Of a stretch of 64,000 nucleotides of DNA, positions 50,079-60,600 are shown one piece after another (the first letter of the stretch is position 1; every line of letters begins with the position of its first letter). The notes below the pieces were generated by a model. That model was given only the letters and a program-made list of their open reading frames with translations. It did no database searches and had not been told where the DNA came from. The stretch spans positions 506,501 through 570,500 of the forward strand of contig JBBDHG010000124.1 in assembly GCA_037951165.1 (NCBI GenBank). The letters run 5' to 3'. The translations under genes and the position numbers were made by a program. This stretch comes from Lophius americanus (Eukaryota > Chordata > Actinopteri > Lophiiformes > Lophiidae).

Positions 50079-52668
50079 GTAAGCGCTCATCTGCTTTTTT
50101 TTTTTTTTTTTTGCAGCAGGGGTTTTTGTCAGCGGGGGGGGGATTTATCTATCTATCTATCTATCTATTTATTTATTTATTTATTTATTTATTTATTTTA
50201 CTTTTTCCGGCGGATTGCATGCTATCTTTTTTTGGGCGCGCGCATATCTGACAACAATTTCCACAGCTGATTAGTCGTTCAATCATCTGGTCAATCAGTC
50301 AAATTTGTTTTTGGTTTATGCAACATGAGGAATTTATAAGAACATCTTTCTTGTAGTTCAAAGTGACACAAATATCTTTCTACAATAAGAAATGTCTGTC
50401 ATGTTCGGACCAAGAAAAGAAGCTTCTATATATAGTTGTAAATAAATAGTTGTCAGATTTTTGCTGATTTGTCATTCCTTAGAAAAATAAGAACTGAATC
50501 AGTGGCAGTGAATCAATTAAGATTTGAAGGGTTGTTTTTGCAATGTCATACACAATTTAAAATGCTTTGATTGTTTTTTGAGTGTCAGCCTTAACATTAC
50601 AACCACCTACCCAATATTGTGTGTGTCCCCATTTCGCCATGAAAATAGCTCTGGCCCCTTGAGGCACGGACTCCCAAAAGGCCTCAGAGGGTGTGCTGTG
50701 GTAGCTGGCTATTATAATATAATATATAATACAATTAATATATTATTATATTATATTATTTGCAGTTAAACTGAACTTGAATGATGACGGGGCAACACTG
50801 ACTTTTTATTCTTTTAAATTTACTTTACTGAATAAAACATATTTCATAACTTAGAACTTCAGATATTTTTGGTTTAAGTTGTTTAAATTAGGTATGTTTT
50901 GCTCAAAATTAGTTAAAGTTGCATTTTGATGCCCCCAAATTAAATTAATAAGAGAGATGGTATAGAGTTCTGCATGTCAATAAGATTTTTTTTTTCTGGA
51001 GCTACACTAAACTTTATACGTTAACGACCAACATATCTTTTAACCAAATAGCTTATTTGCTAAAACTTGACTTTGTTTGGTTTCCATGGAAACATGTTTT
51101 ACATGACTCTGAAACAGGATGGCCCTCGGTTCCTTAGCACTCTTGGCAAACTTTATTTTCTAGAAACATTTGTTAAGCATATAATGTATTCACTGTCTTT
51201 CAATGTTTTGAAATTTCTAAGATATTGTTTTGGTTTCTATGAGAACAAGCTTACATTGTTGTCACTTTCAATATTCTGCATTTTGTACATGTTTTATTTT
51301 GTGGTGTTTTTAATGAAAACATTTTTTTTCTAAAAGTCTATGTATACTCTGTATCTGAGTGCAATTTACACATTTTATCTATTCTTCTATCTACGGAATC
51401 TGCGTTCCTGTTGCTCTTCTTCATTCCATTTATAAGATTCAAGTACATCTCTTAATTATCAAAGAGATGTACTCGTGTATATTTTTGCACCATTATAATC
51501 CTTCTTTACTTGCCTCACTATGTTCTCACCAGTTTCATCTCTCTTTCTTTTCCTTTTTAGACCACTTGTGGAAAGCCGCTTTCATCAGAGGAGGCCTTCG
51601 TTTCACTCCTGTTTCCATATCCTGGTCCTGCTTTCTCTAGTGCTCTTCATCCTGTATTTCAATCTGTCCTCCAGCACCCTGTGGGAGAGTTTCCCACTCA
51701 ATGAGCGTTTCCAAAGGTTTTTCAATCGGACCAACAAAGTTCATTTACCTCCTCCATATCGTGTCCATCAGAAACTTGGAGTCACACCAACTGAAATATT
51801 CGAAACTACAGAAAGTCCACCCACAGGGATTCAGTACCACCAAGCGTATCCACACAACTACCACTTCTTTATGGATAACAAAGAGGTATGCAAGATCAAG
51901 AAGCCATTCTTGGTTCTGATGGTTCCAGTTAGACCCCAAAATGTGGAAGCTCGGAACGCCATCCGGCAAACGTGGGGTAATGACAGCGTGGTTCAGGGAG
52001 AGGTGGTGCTTACTCTGTTCATGCTGGGTTCCTCTGATGGATCTGATGTTGAGAAGCTTCAGGAGAAGCTGAAACAGGAGAATCTTGAACATCACGACCT
52101 GATTCAGAGCAACTTCATTGACACTTACTTGAATCTGACCATAAAAACCATGGTGATCATGGACTGGCTGGTCACTCGCTGTCCTACAGCCACATACGCC
52201 ATGAAGGTTGACTCAGACATGTTCCTGAATATTGACAACCTTTTGATCATGCTACAGAAGCCGGACATCCCCAAGACGAATTACCTGACAGGAATGCTTA
52301 TGTTGAACAGGCCGGTTGTGCGTTCAAAGAACTCTAAGTGGTACGTCTCTGAGGAGTTGTACCCACAACCCTTGTACCCAACATATACTCTGGGTATGGG
52401 ATACGTCTTCTCCAACGACCTCCCAGGTAAATTTCTGGAGGTGTCGAAATCAATCAAAGCCTTTAATATTGAGGATGCTTACATTGGAATGTGCATGGAA
52501 AAGCTTGGACTCGCACCTACATCACCACCAGATCCTTCCCAGTTCAGGGCCTACAACATGAACTATGATCGCTGTGAGTTTTCCAAGAGCATCACCTACA
52601 TTCTGGGGTCTTCACAAAATCTGATCGACTACTGGACAGACTTGAAAAAGCCAGGACCACCTTGTTAG
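49840..52668 (+). CDS. beta-1,3-galactosyltransferase (B3GALT2-like), two exons, 448 aa model
   Basis: Model: 49840-50078 joined to 51561-52668 (phase kept: CA|A CCA). Exon 2 carries the whole glycosyltransferase 31 domain and resembles B3GALT2 throughout. It has a type II signal anchor at about 98-115 (FHILVLLSLVLFILYFNL), the ARNAIRQTWGN motif, the DSD metal/UDP-sugar motif at 297-299 in KVDSDMF, GMGYVFS, EDAYIG near 384 and a final Cys. Such enzymes add galactose in beta-1,3 linkage to GlcNAc-ended glycans in the Golgi. Exon 2 has no in-frame Met before the anchor except one upstream of the acceptor TTTCCTTTTTAG, so the start must come from an upstream exon. The exon 1 choice is the weak point; Met49996 in the same frame would give a shorter, more typical cytosolic tail. 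Confidence 0.8.
50140..50200. repeat. ATCT/ATTT tetranucleotide microsatellite
   Basis: CTATCTATCTATCT grading into ATTTATTTATTT, within the B3GALT2-like intron, preceded by a poly-T run at 50095-50112. Confidence 0.95.
50590..50706 (-). mobile_element. Tc1-like 3'-end fragment
   Basis: Read on the minus strand it matches the 3' end of fish Tc1 elements; on plus: CATTACAACCACCTACCCAA, TTGAGGCACGGACTCCCAAA, GGGTGTGCTGTGGTAGCTGG. It abuts the right direct repeat. Confidence 0.65.
50710..50789 (+). repeat. direct repeat, right copy
   Basis: ATATTATTTGCAGTTAAACT followed by GAACTTGAATGATGACG; partner of 49613-49692. It lies in the intron between the two B3GALT2-like exons. Confidence 0.9.
51561..52668 (+). 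CDS. B3GALT2-like main exon (anchor plus catalytic domain)
   Basis: 1108 nt, open from a strong acceptor (CTTTCTTTTCCTTTTTAG) to TAG at 52666-52668. It encodes the transmembrane anchor, stem and complete GT31 catalytic domain, ending YWTDLKKPGPPC. N-glycosylation sequons NLS, NRT, NDS and NLT are present, as expected for a lumenal domain. No frameshift or stop, so this exon is very probably functional. Confidence 0.93.
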
Positions 52669-53709
52669 GGGAATGATACACTGATGCATAACCTTGGTCA
52701 TGGTAAAAATGTGAGTTTTTCTTATTTATAAATGAGGCTTCAGGTTACACTTTTGCAGCTCTGTCTTATTCTACAAATACACTGTGGAACCGTTTAAATG
52801 AACATAATATATAAAGTGAATATTTAGCTGCATTGAAACAAAGAAGAAATGCATAGGAGTGGACTCTGAGCAGTCATTTATTTGTAGCTTGGTTGTACCT
52901 GTATGTTTATGACGACAGATATGGTTGCTTTGAACACGTGGATGCCTAAAAATCTATTTTTTTCGATTTAAAAAAAAGAAAGGAAGATCACCTGACTTTT
53001 TTTTTTTTTGCGCCCAATTAGGTGTAAAACATTCAGATAAAGAAATTCCTCCAACTACTTAACCATCAAAAAAATACAATGACCATTTGAAAGACAAAAC
53101 TTACTAACTAAATGACAGTCAAAAGGACAGATTCACTGTACTTTTGTTCATGATACTTGGATATCACATAAAATATTACTAAATTCTAATAATTTCAGAC
53201 TTTTCTAAACCATGAAATCACTGGTTTTTCAGTTTACACATTTTTGCATCTGTAGAAATGAAGGGATGCTTTCACGATAACTTCAAATATTACCATTACT
53301 TTCACAGTAATCACTAGCTTAAGACATGAGGGTATTTTTCTATTAATTACTATCTCTTTTTGTTGCACTTGACAGTTTTACACCATAATTCTTCCGGACA
53401 ATTCTTTTAGGGAGTGGTGCAGTAAAGAACATCTAACCATTTAGAAAAAGCACACCTTGATTTCTACAGAAGTAAAATATTAAAAGGATATAATTGTGAA
53501 TAACATGTTGTCATGGTCAAAAAAAAATAGAATTTATTGAAATGTAGTGTAATGTCCTTGTTTCTTGATGGTATTTTACTGTAATGTGTGCAAATGACAA
53601 ACTCTTCCACATTGTAGGAGAAATAATTGCATATTATATGGTGAGGGAAATTGAGCATGTTATTTATGTAGAATTTCCCAAGAACGGAAAAAAAGAATTT
53701 TTGACATTT

Positions 53710-53900
53710 CTCACATACTATTTGCACTGGTGGGTTTTGCAGTGTGTGGAGGAGTAAGAGGTAGTTCAGTAATCTCGTGGCAGTGGGAATGATGCTGTTG
53801 CAGAACCTGCTTGTACTCCACCTCATAACCTGGTAACTTCAGCCAGAGAGTAGGAGGACAAACAATCTGTGGCAGAGGAGGGTGGGTAGTCTGACCAGTT
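53710..53900. repeat. decayed LINE-type repeat
   Basis: GTGTGTGGAGGAGTAAGAGG, GTGGCAGTGGGAATGATGCT and GTTGCAGAACCTGCTTGTAC resemble a common fish non-LTR 3' segment. The rest of 52.7-57.6 kb holds repeats and no supported gene. Confidence 0.4.
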
Positions 53901-54159
53901 GTACAGTTCCCATTCCAGGCTTTGAGCTGAAAAGGTAATAGCTAATGATGACGTGCAGCCATGTTGTCACATTGTTCCAATCTGCTGGTTTACACAGAGA
54001 CAATAACAGCGGTGTTCTCTTAGAATCTAATATTATGAAGCTCACTATCTTAAGTTTGAGCTTTCAGACCTTTACACTGCCAATATCAGCTGAACAAAAG
54101 GCCAAACGCTAAAAAATGTTATTGATTGTTTCATGCAAAGACTGTTGTTGAGCATTTAC

Positions 54160-54480
54160 ATGTATGTTCCAAATCAACCTTTGGCCTCGAGGTTTTTCTT
54201 TGTGGAGTTTGCATGGGACCTCCCCTGGTGCTCCCTCTTCCTCCAACACTCGGACAACATACAGGACCTACAGGGGAACCGGAGACTCTACATAGTCTGT
54301 AGTTCTAAATATGAAATTTGATTCTAAATAGTTGTTTACTTTGTAGGTGTAGGCCCTTTGATGAACTTGCAGCTTGTCAAGGGTGAACAGCACCACTTGC
54401 CCAATGTTAGCTGGGATAGGCTCCAAGCCGCAGCAACTCTCATAAGGATAAGTGTTAACAGAGAATGAATGTATGAACGA
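54160..54480 (-). repeat. common fish repeat
   Basis: GTGGAGTTTGCATGGGACCT and CCCAATGTTAGCTGGGATAG are phrases of a high-copy repeat; the first part is inverted relative to 10090-10240 and 55970-56170. Confidence 0.55.
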
Positions 54481-55439
54481 AGGGACTATAAAATTAAAGG
54501 GAAATTAAACCTGTGTTAACCTGCCATGAGGAAGGTATATCGCAGTTTTAAAAAGTGAGCCAATGACCTCTGGCATAAGGGATAAAAGATAAAAAATAAA
54601 TAAATAGGTAAAATGTGTATATTCTACATAGATGGAGTATACATGAGCTTTTATTGAGCTTACCATGGGCTATTTTTTCATTAAAACCATACAAAATAAA
54701 ACATGTAGAAAATGCAGGATATTAAAAGTAACAACTGTCTAACGTGTTTAACATGCATACGAAATGTTTAAAAAGAAGAACTTGTGATTATTTTGCAGAA
54801 GAACTTCACTCAAGAAAAGCACTCTTTCTTGTTTTAAATGAAACTATTGTACACATCATTGTAGCGGATTTGTCCAAATGGTTAAAAAATAAATGTAATC
54901 TTCATACAAGATGCACATTTCTGTCATGATGTCTCTGAGAGGGCTGTCTTGGACTGCTCGATAAAAGGCATTATTTTTGGATCAACATCCGGTTCATTTT
55001 GATGCAGAAACTGAAAATGCAGGTGTTGTTGTGGTTATTGATGTTAAATGCCAAGATATCTATTTGATGGAACCTGTGAGATGGTTACATTGTTGATGAC
55101 CACAAGCCTGTGGTCACCATGCAAACAAGGAACATTTTCCTGACCCTTGTTTGACCTAAAGCTTTCATGAATAACAAGCCAGCAGAAAAAAGCAACCCAT
55201 AAGTCCATAAAAACCCATACTAAATAGTTAACCAGAGCTCTGATTGACATATTTAACATGAGAACGCACAGGAAAACAAAACTGTTTGAATAAAATAAAT
55301 GAATTGATCCTAATTTACCATAATACTTCTGGGGGAGATGGAAACATTGCTTTTCCAGTCTCACACTGCATTCATTTCAGGTCAGAATAATCAACCACCT
55401 CGAAGGCATTCATGTTGCGTCGGACATGACACCCCAATC

Positions 55440-55865
55440 CTACCACTGTGGTGGTATGTGGCTTCTTTTTCCTTTGTTCCTTCGATTCCTATGTCGTTAC
55501 TTTGGGGATGGAGCTGGGGCCTCAGTGGGCTGAACAGAGATGCTGAAGTGGAAAACAGAGGCGACGAGCAGCTACAAAATGTTTAAGAAGAAGAAAAAGA
55601 TAGTACTTAGATATACTAAGATAGATATTAAAGATAATCGAGAGCAAGAGGTTGTTGGAGTTGTCTGTCGATTTAGAAGTTGGCAATAATTCAGACATTA
55701 ATAGAGAAATCTGCATGGATGTTTCCTAAACCTAGGGGCCCTACAGTACCCTTAAGCCCCGCCCCTGGATCTGCCAATACCTTTGGCTGTTCTAGGGGCT
55801 TTCCAACAAAAATTCTATTGAAATCCATTCATCCCGTTTTTAGCGATCCTGCTACCAGATAGATT
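55440..55865 (+). repeat. dispersed repeat family A, copy 4
   Basis: GGGCTGAACAGAGATGCTGA, AGTGGAAAACAGAGGCGACG and TTCCTAAACCTAGGGGCCCT, plus a 3' extension (GAAATCCATTCATCCCGTTT) absent from the other copies. Confidence 0.6.
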
Positions 55866-55969
55866 AACATCGGTTTTCTGTAACCATTTATCCTTTTTAC
55901 GGTTCACGGTAGTGGGTTCGGAGCCAGTCCCAGTTTACACTGGACAAGTATCAAGGGTGCACTTACAGA

Positions 55970-56170
55970 TCATTTTAAAGTCACCAATTCAGCTATACTG
56001 AATGTTTTTAGGACTAAAAGAGGAAACCAGAGACGTGCAGAAAATCCAAGTTGCCAAGCCGACACATGGAGCCCATGCAAACTCCAAACAGAAAGGCCCC
56101 AGGGTGGTTTAAACCTGGTTCCTTCTTGCATTGAGAAAACTTTGCTACCCATTGTGCCACAGTGCTACAG
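55970..56170 (+). repeat. common fish repeat (same family as 10090-10240)
   Basis: TGAATGTTTTTAGGACTAAA, CCCATGCAAACTCCAAACAG and TACCCATTGTGCCACAGTGC. Confidence 0.55.
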
Positions 56171-57129
56171 TGCTAGTAGAATACCGGACAGCAAAAAAAA
56201 TGACCTCAGTGGCAGAGTTAATAATCAAATTAGAGGGCCCTAACTGTCACGTTTCCTTCTAAATAGAGGGAAGTTGGTTCAACGGTTTAGAACTCTGACA
56301 ATATGTCAAGACATACTCATGCATCTTCATTTTGGGCATTTCAAACTTTCTTTTTTTGAAATAAACAGTGCACGCCTAATGACCTGATGTTTTTTTCCAC
56401 ACTTTGCTATTGGAAATAGCTGCACAAGTTTGCAGTTTTAAATCTGCAGTTTCCTGATCCTGTGTGCCACAAACATCTCACTTAACATGAGCAAGGCCAC
56501 TGATAGTTCACTGAAGAGAAGCCCGGCTGCATACGCCTGTGTGCGATAGGTGTGCGATAGGTGCGTGTGTGAGTGAGATATGTATAGTGATTTCCAGAGA
56601 TGTCCGATGACAAACCGGGCTAGCTTGGTCATAAAAATGGTCATTCTGAATAATGGTGCATAACATGCAGGTATATCACCTGCAGCGAAACATAAAGTCG
56701 GTCTCTGTAGTAGCATGACTATAATTTAAAGGTACAGTTTGTAAAATGTAGGAGTATCCAGACAAACGCAATAAAATATCCATGGAAGTTACCATGTTTG
56801 TACAGCTGATAACACTGGCTGTTGAGAGGGCAATTAGGGTTTTTACGTCGGAGTGGCAAAAAGATGATGACACAACTGTAATGGAATTTTTGATTTTGGT
56901 TTTCTTGTAAGACTTGTCAGACTGGCTTACCTTTCTTACGAATGGTCGGTTTGATCTCCTGTGACTTCCACTAAATCAACATTTCCTCTTCCTGAGCTGA
57001 GCCTACAAACACACTCAATCCAATCTACGTGACAGCAGCTCCCTCCTCACCGAATCGACAAATATTATGCGAAGACTGCAAAGATAACACACAACTGTGT
57101 GCCTTCAGTTTTGAATATTTCTATCTGCT

Positions 57130-57205
57130 CAACCTCTCAAAGCGTTTTACAACATCAGCCAGCTTTAACCCATCCACACGAACATTCATACAGTGGAGGG
57201 CTCCA
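57130..57205 (+). repeat. fragment of the common percomorph interspersed repeat
   Basis: ACCTCTCAAAGCGTTTTACA and CCCATCCACACGAACATTCA, as at 6170-6500. A TCTAT/TTCTA pentamer run follows at about 57338-57372. Confidence 0.5.
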
Positions 57206-57600
57206 GAATATGGCCAAACTTAAACATAGAGGCTGCAGAGGCCATCACCGACTTTTATATACGAACTATGTTATGCTATTCTGCCGATTCAAGAGCTGCT
57301 AAATTGCTTTTCATTGTTCAGCAACAATGACAAAGTTATTCTAGTCTATTCTATTCTACTCTATTCCATTTATCTGAGGACTTCTTGCCTTTTGTCCCTT
57401 CTTCATCTTCTCCGACTGTTGGTTTGTTTTGCCACCAAGATGGCATAGGTTGTCGTTATTGTGATGTCATCGATATGATGTCACAGGCAAACTGTCACTA
57501 TAAGTAATGGTGTAATGAATGTGGAAAATTTGGCACTTTGTGTCCATCATGAGATTCTTTAGAGAAAGATAGTTTGTTGATCTCAGTGTTGTCAACCAGC

Positions 57601-57633
57601 ATGGCAGGACGACGACGAGAACGAGTCTACAAA
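57601..57633 (+). CDS. coiled-coil RING gene, exon 1 (start exon)
   Basis: ATG GCA GGA opens an 11-codon exon (MAGRRRERVYK) followed by the consensus donor GTAAGAC. It is too short for open-frame searches; it was found by working back from exon 2, which opens in phase 0 after CCCTGCAG. The basic Arg cluster could be a nuclear signal. Confidence 0.75.
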
Positions 57634-60600
57634 GTAAGACGATTTTTTTTTCGTTTGAAAATCACTGTTCACTTGAGGGGTTTTAGCTGGTCAGGGGTTT
57701 TCTCTGAAGCTTCAATAAATTCCCTTTAATGAATGTGTGAAAAATGTTTGTCAAAATCCACATTGTGATTTGCAATATTTTTAGATATAAATAAATGATA
57801 TGCCGGATTTATTTAATGGTGAAAATATGGCTCCTACCCGGACCTGTATGTAGTATCGCGTATTTCCACACAGAATATGTCCTCTATGGAATAGTGCATT
57901 TCCCACTCTGTGAGATTAAAAGGATGTATGTCTTTACTCTTTCCCTGCAGGTGCTTGTTGATGAGCCAACTGAAGATAAGATGAAACGGAGTTTGGAGTG
58001 TGTGAGCGAACTAAATTTGAAGACCACAGACAATGTCATGGACCAACAGCAGCTGCTGGTGACAATTCAGAACCTTAGGAAGGAGCTGTCCATCAGCAAG
58101 GACAACAATGACATTTTACGGGTCCAATTCAAAAGGTCATGTGAGGAGCTGGCAATGAAGGAAAATGAGATCAATTCTCTTTGCAATCGCCTCTCAGATG
58201 TTGAGAGCAAATGTGAAACCGCCATATCTGCTGCTAAGGAGCTTCAGGACGGGCAGGAGAAGACAAAGGCAAAGGTGGACGTAAAAGAGAGAGGTGAGCA
58301 GGTTGCTGTCCCGCATCAGAGCCTCCATACTCAGACAGAGGACCGAGAAAAGAAGGCGGCCTCATCTGACCTCGGTGTAGTGAAGGAAAAGCTGGAGAAG
58401 GAAGTGAGCACGATGACACAACTCCTCGAAAAAAAAGAGTTGCAGCTCAACAGGGCCAATAAGCGAGCCAAAGCTCACAGAGCCACTTTGTACAAATTTG
58501 ATGAGACACAGAAAGCGCTGGAGGAAGAACTTAACAGGCAGCTCAAAGAGAGAGACGAGCGAGAAGAGAGCTTCAAGAAGGAGCTCTCGGAGCAAGAAGC
58601 CAGGTTCAAGAAGGTGCTTTCAGGGACAGAGCAGAGTCTGAAACAGCGGATCCATGAGAAAGAGGAGAGCTTCCAGAGGGAGGTCTCTGCCATGAAGGAG
58701 CTGTCTGAAATCTGCGCAAGCAGGGATATCAGACTCCAACACCTGGAAGAAGAAACAAGAAAGCTGGAGGACTATTTCCAAATGAAAGAAAACAACCACC
58801 ATTCTGTGGAAGTAAAGATCAAGGAGGAGCTCCAACGCCTCAAGGAGGAACACACCCAGCTACAGGTATGGTACCTCAGCTCATATTTAAATTCTAACAA
58901 CTCATAAGATCTTAAGACGAGTGTAAACTTTTATGTTTGGGACAATAAAAAAGACCTCATAGACCAAATTAAACATGTAAATAAATCAGAGGCTCCAATA
59001 AACCGTTAATATCCTGCTCAACTGTTTGGTGAAAAAGAAAAAAAGTGACAAACTGTTTGTAAAATGAACCGTTGGCAGCAAGTGGATGTTAAATAGTAAG
59101 GGCCAAGGATGGAGCCCTGGGGACACCACAGATCAAAGCGGCCACTGAGGAGGATGCATTAAACGTGGCTATTAATTAAGTCCTATTGGATCTTGGTATA
59201 TTAAAGCATGTGAGTACTTATTAAGCACAAGTATGTATCTTGATACAACCAAAAAAATCCAATGAGGGTCAAGATAAACTGATTATTTTCTCTGAAATGC
59301 AAAATTTCAGTCTAAAATAATGAATTAATAAATGCCCCCAAATAAATTAAAATATGCAAATAAATATTTTTTCCCGTTTTTTTCTTGGTTAGGACGTTAA
59401 AGGGTTAAACTAAATGTGAAAAATATATGACACACAGGAAACTCTGGAGGAGTGCAAGACGAAGTGTTGTGCATTGGAAGAACTCAGCAAGCAGCTTTTG
59501 CAGAGAGATGAGCAACACGTGCGAGAACTATCTGCGAAAGAAGAGATCTTCAGGAAGGAGCTGGAGGACCAGGAAGCCAGGTTCCAATCAGAGCTCTCCG
59601 ACAAAGAGGAGATCTTCCAGAAGGAGCTCTCCGCCATGAAGAAGCTATCGGAATTTTGTTCTCACTCACATGACGGTCTAGAGAGGAGCAAGCTCAAGCA
59701 TTGTGGTCTGGAGGAAAACCTCAGCAAGCAGCTTGCCGAGAGAGACGAGCGGCATCTGCAAGAACTTTCCAAGAGAGAAGAGAACTTCAGGGCGGAGATG
59801 TTGGAGCAGGAGACCAGGTTTCAAAAGGAGCTCTGTGAGAAAGGATTGAGCTACCAGAAAAAGCTCGCTGAGAAAGACAAGATGCTCCAGAAAAAGATCT
59901 TTGAGAAAGATAGGATGTTCCAGAAGAAGTTCACTGAGAAAGTGGAGAGCTTCCAAAAGAAGGTTTCTGACATGAAGAAGGTTTCAGAAATGTGGGAGAG
60001 TAGAGCCCAGCAGCTGGAAGATGAAAAGAGGGAGCTGGAGGACATTCTCCAAACGAAAGAAAACACCCAGCATACTGTGGACATGAAGAAGAAGAAGAAA
60101 AAGGACCTCCAGCCCATTAAGGAAGAAGGTCCCCATCAACAGGTGAGCTCCATACGCTCATATTCATATTTGAACAACTTATTTCAGACAACTTCAGAGC
60201 AAAGGAGTTTGAACTTGAAGATTAGAGGCTGAGAAAAAATAAACATGAAATCTAATCTTCAGATTTAATTTACACTTGAATGAATAATTAGTTTGTAAGT
60301 TATCAACTAACCTTTTAATGTCATGTCCTGCTCAACTGTTTGGTTGAGCTCATTTTCAGTTAAGTTGAGTCAAATTATTTAAAAGAAATTTTAAAACTTT
60401 TTTACGGTTAAAAAGTAAGTTTGATCAACTTTTTGGTCCTTTCGTACCAAGTTAATGAATGCCCCAAACAGATAAAATATTTTTCGTTCATTATTTTTCC
60501 TGTTGTGGACATTAGAAGGTTCTAAGCAGCCTTAATCTGGATCTTGCTAAAAAAAAAAAAAGAAAAGCCCCGACAGCCAACCTCCAAAGCACGGCCATCT

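Noticed and set aside
49680..50270. 196-codon frame over the CpG-rich island
   Set aside because: It runs through poly-T and the ATCT/ATTT microsatellite (Ile/Tyr/Leu runs) and is out of phase with the galactosyltransferase exon.
57795..57950. Upstream extension of the RING gene exon 2 from a Met at 57795
   Set aside because: It lies before a good acceptor (TTTCCCTGCAG). A short start exon at 57601 with Kozak context and a donor fits better.
58234..58853. Minus-strand Ser/Leu-rich frames opposite the coiled coil
   Set aside because: Antisense of Glu/Lys/Gln codons gives Leu/Ser/Phe-rich frames; no independent support.
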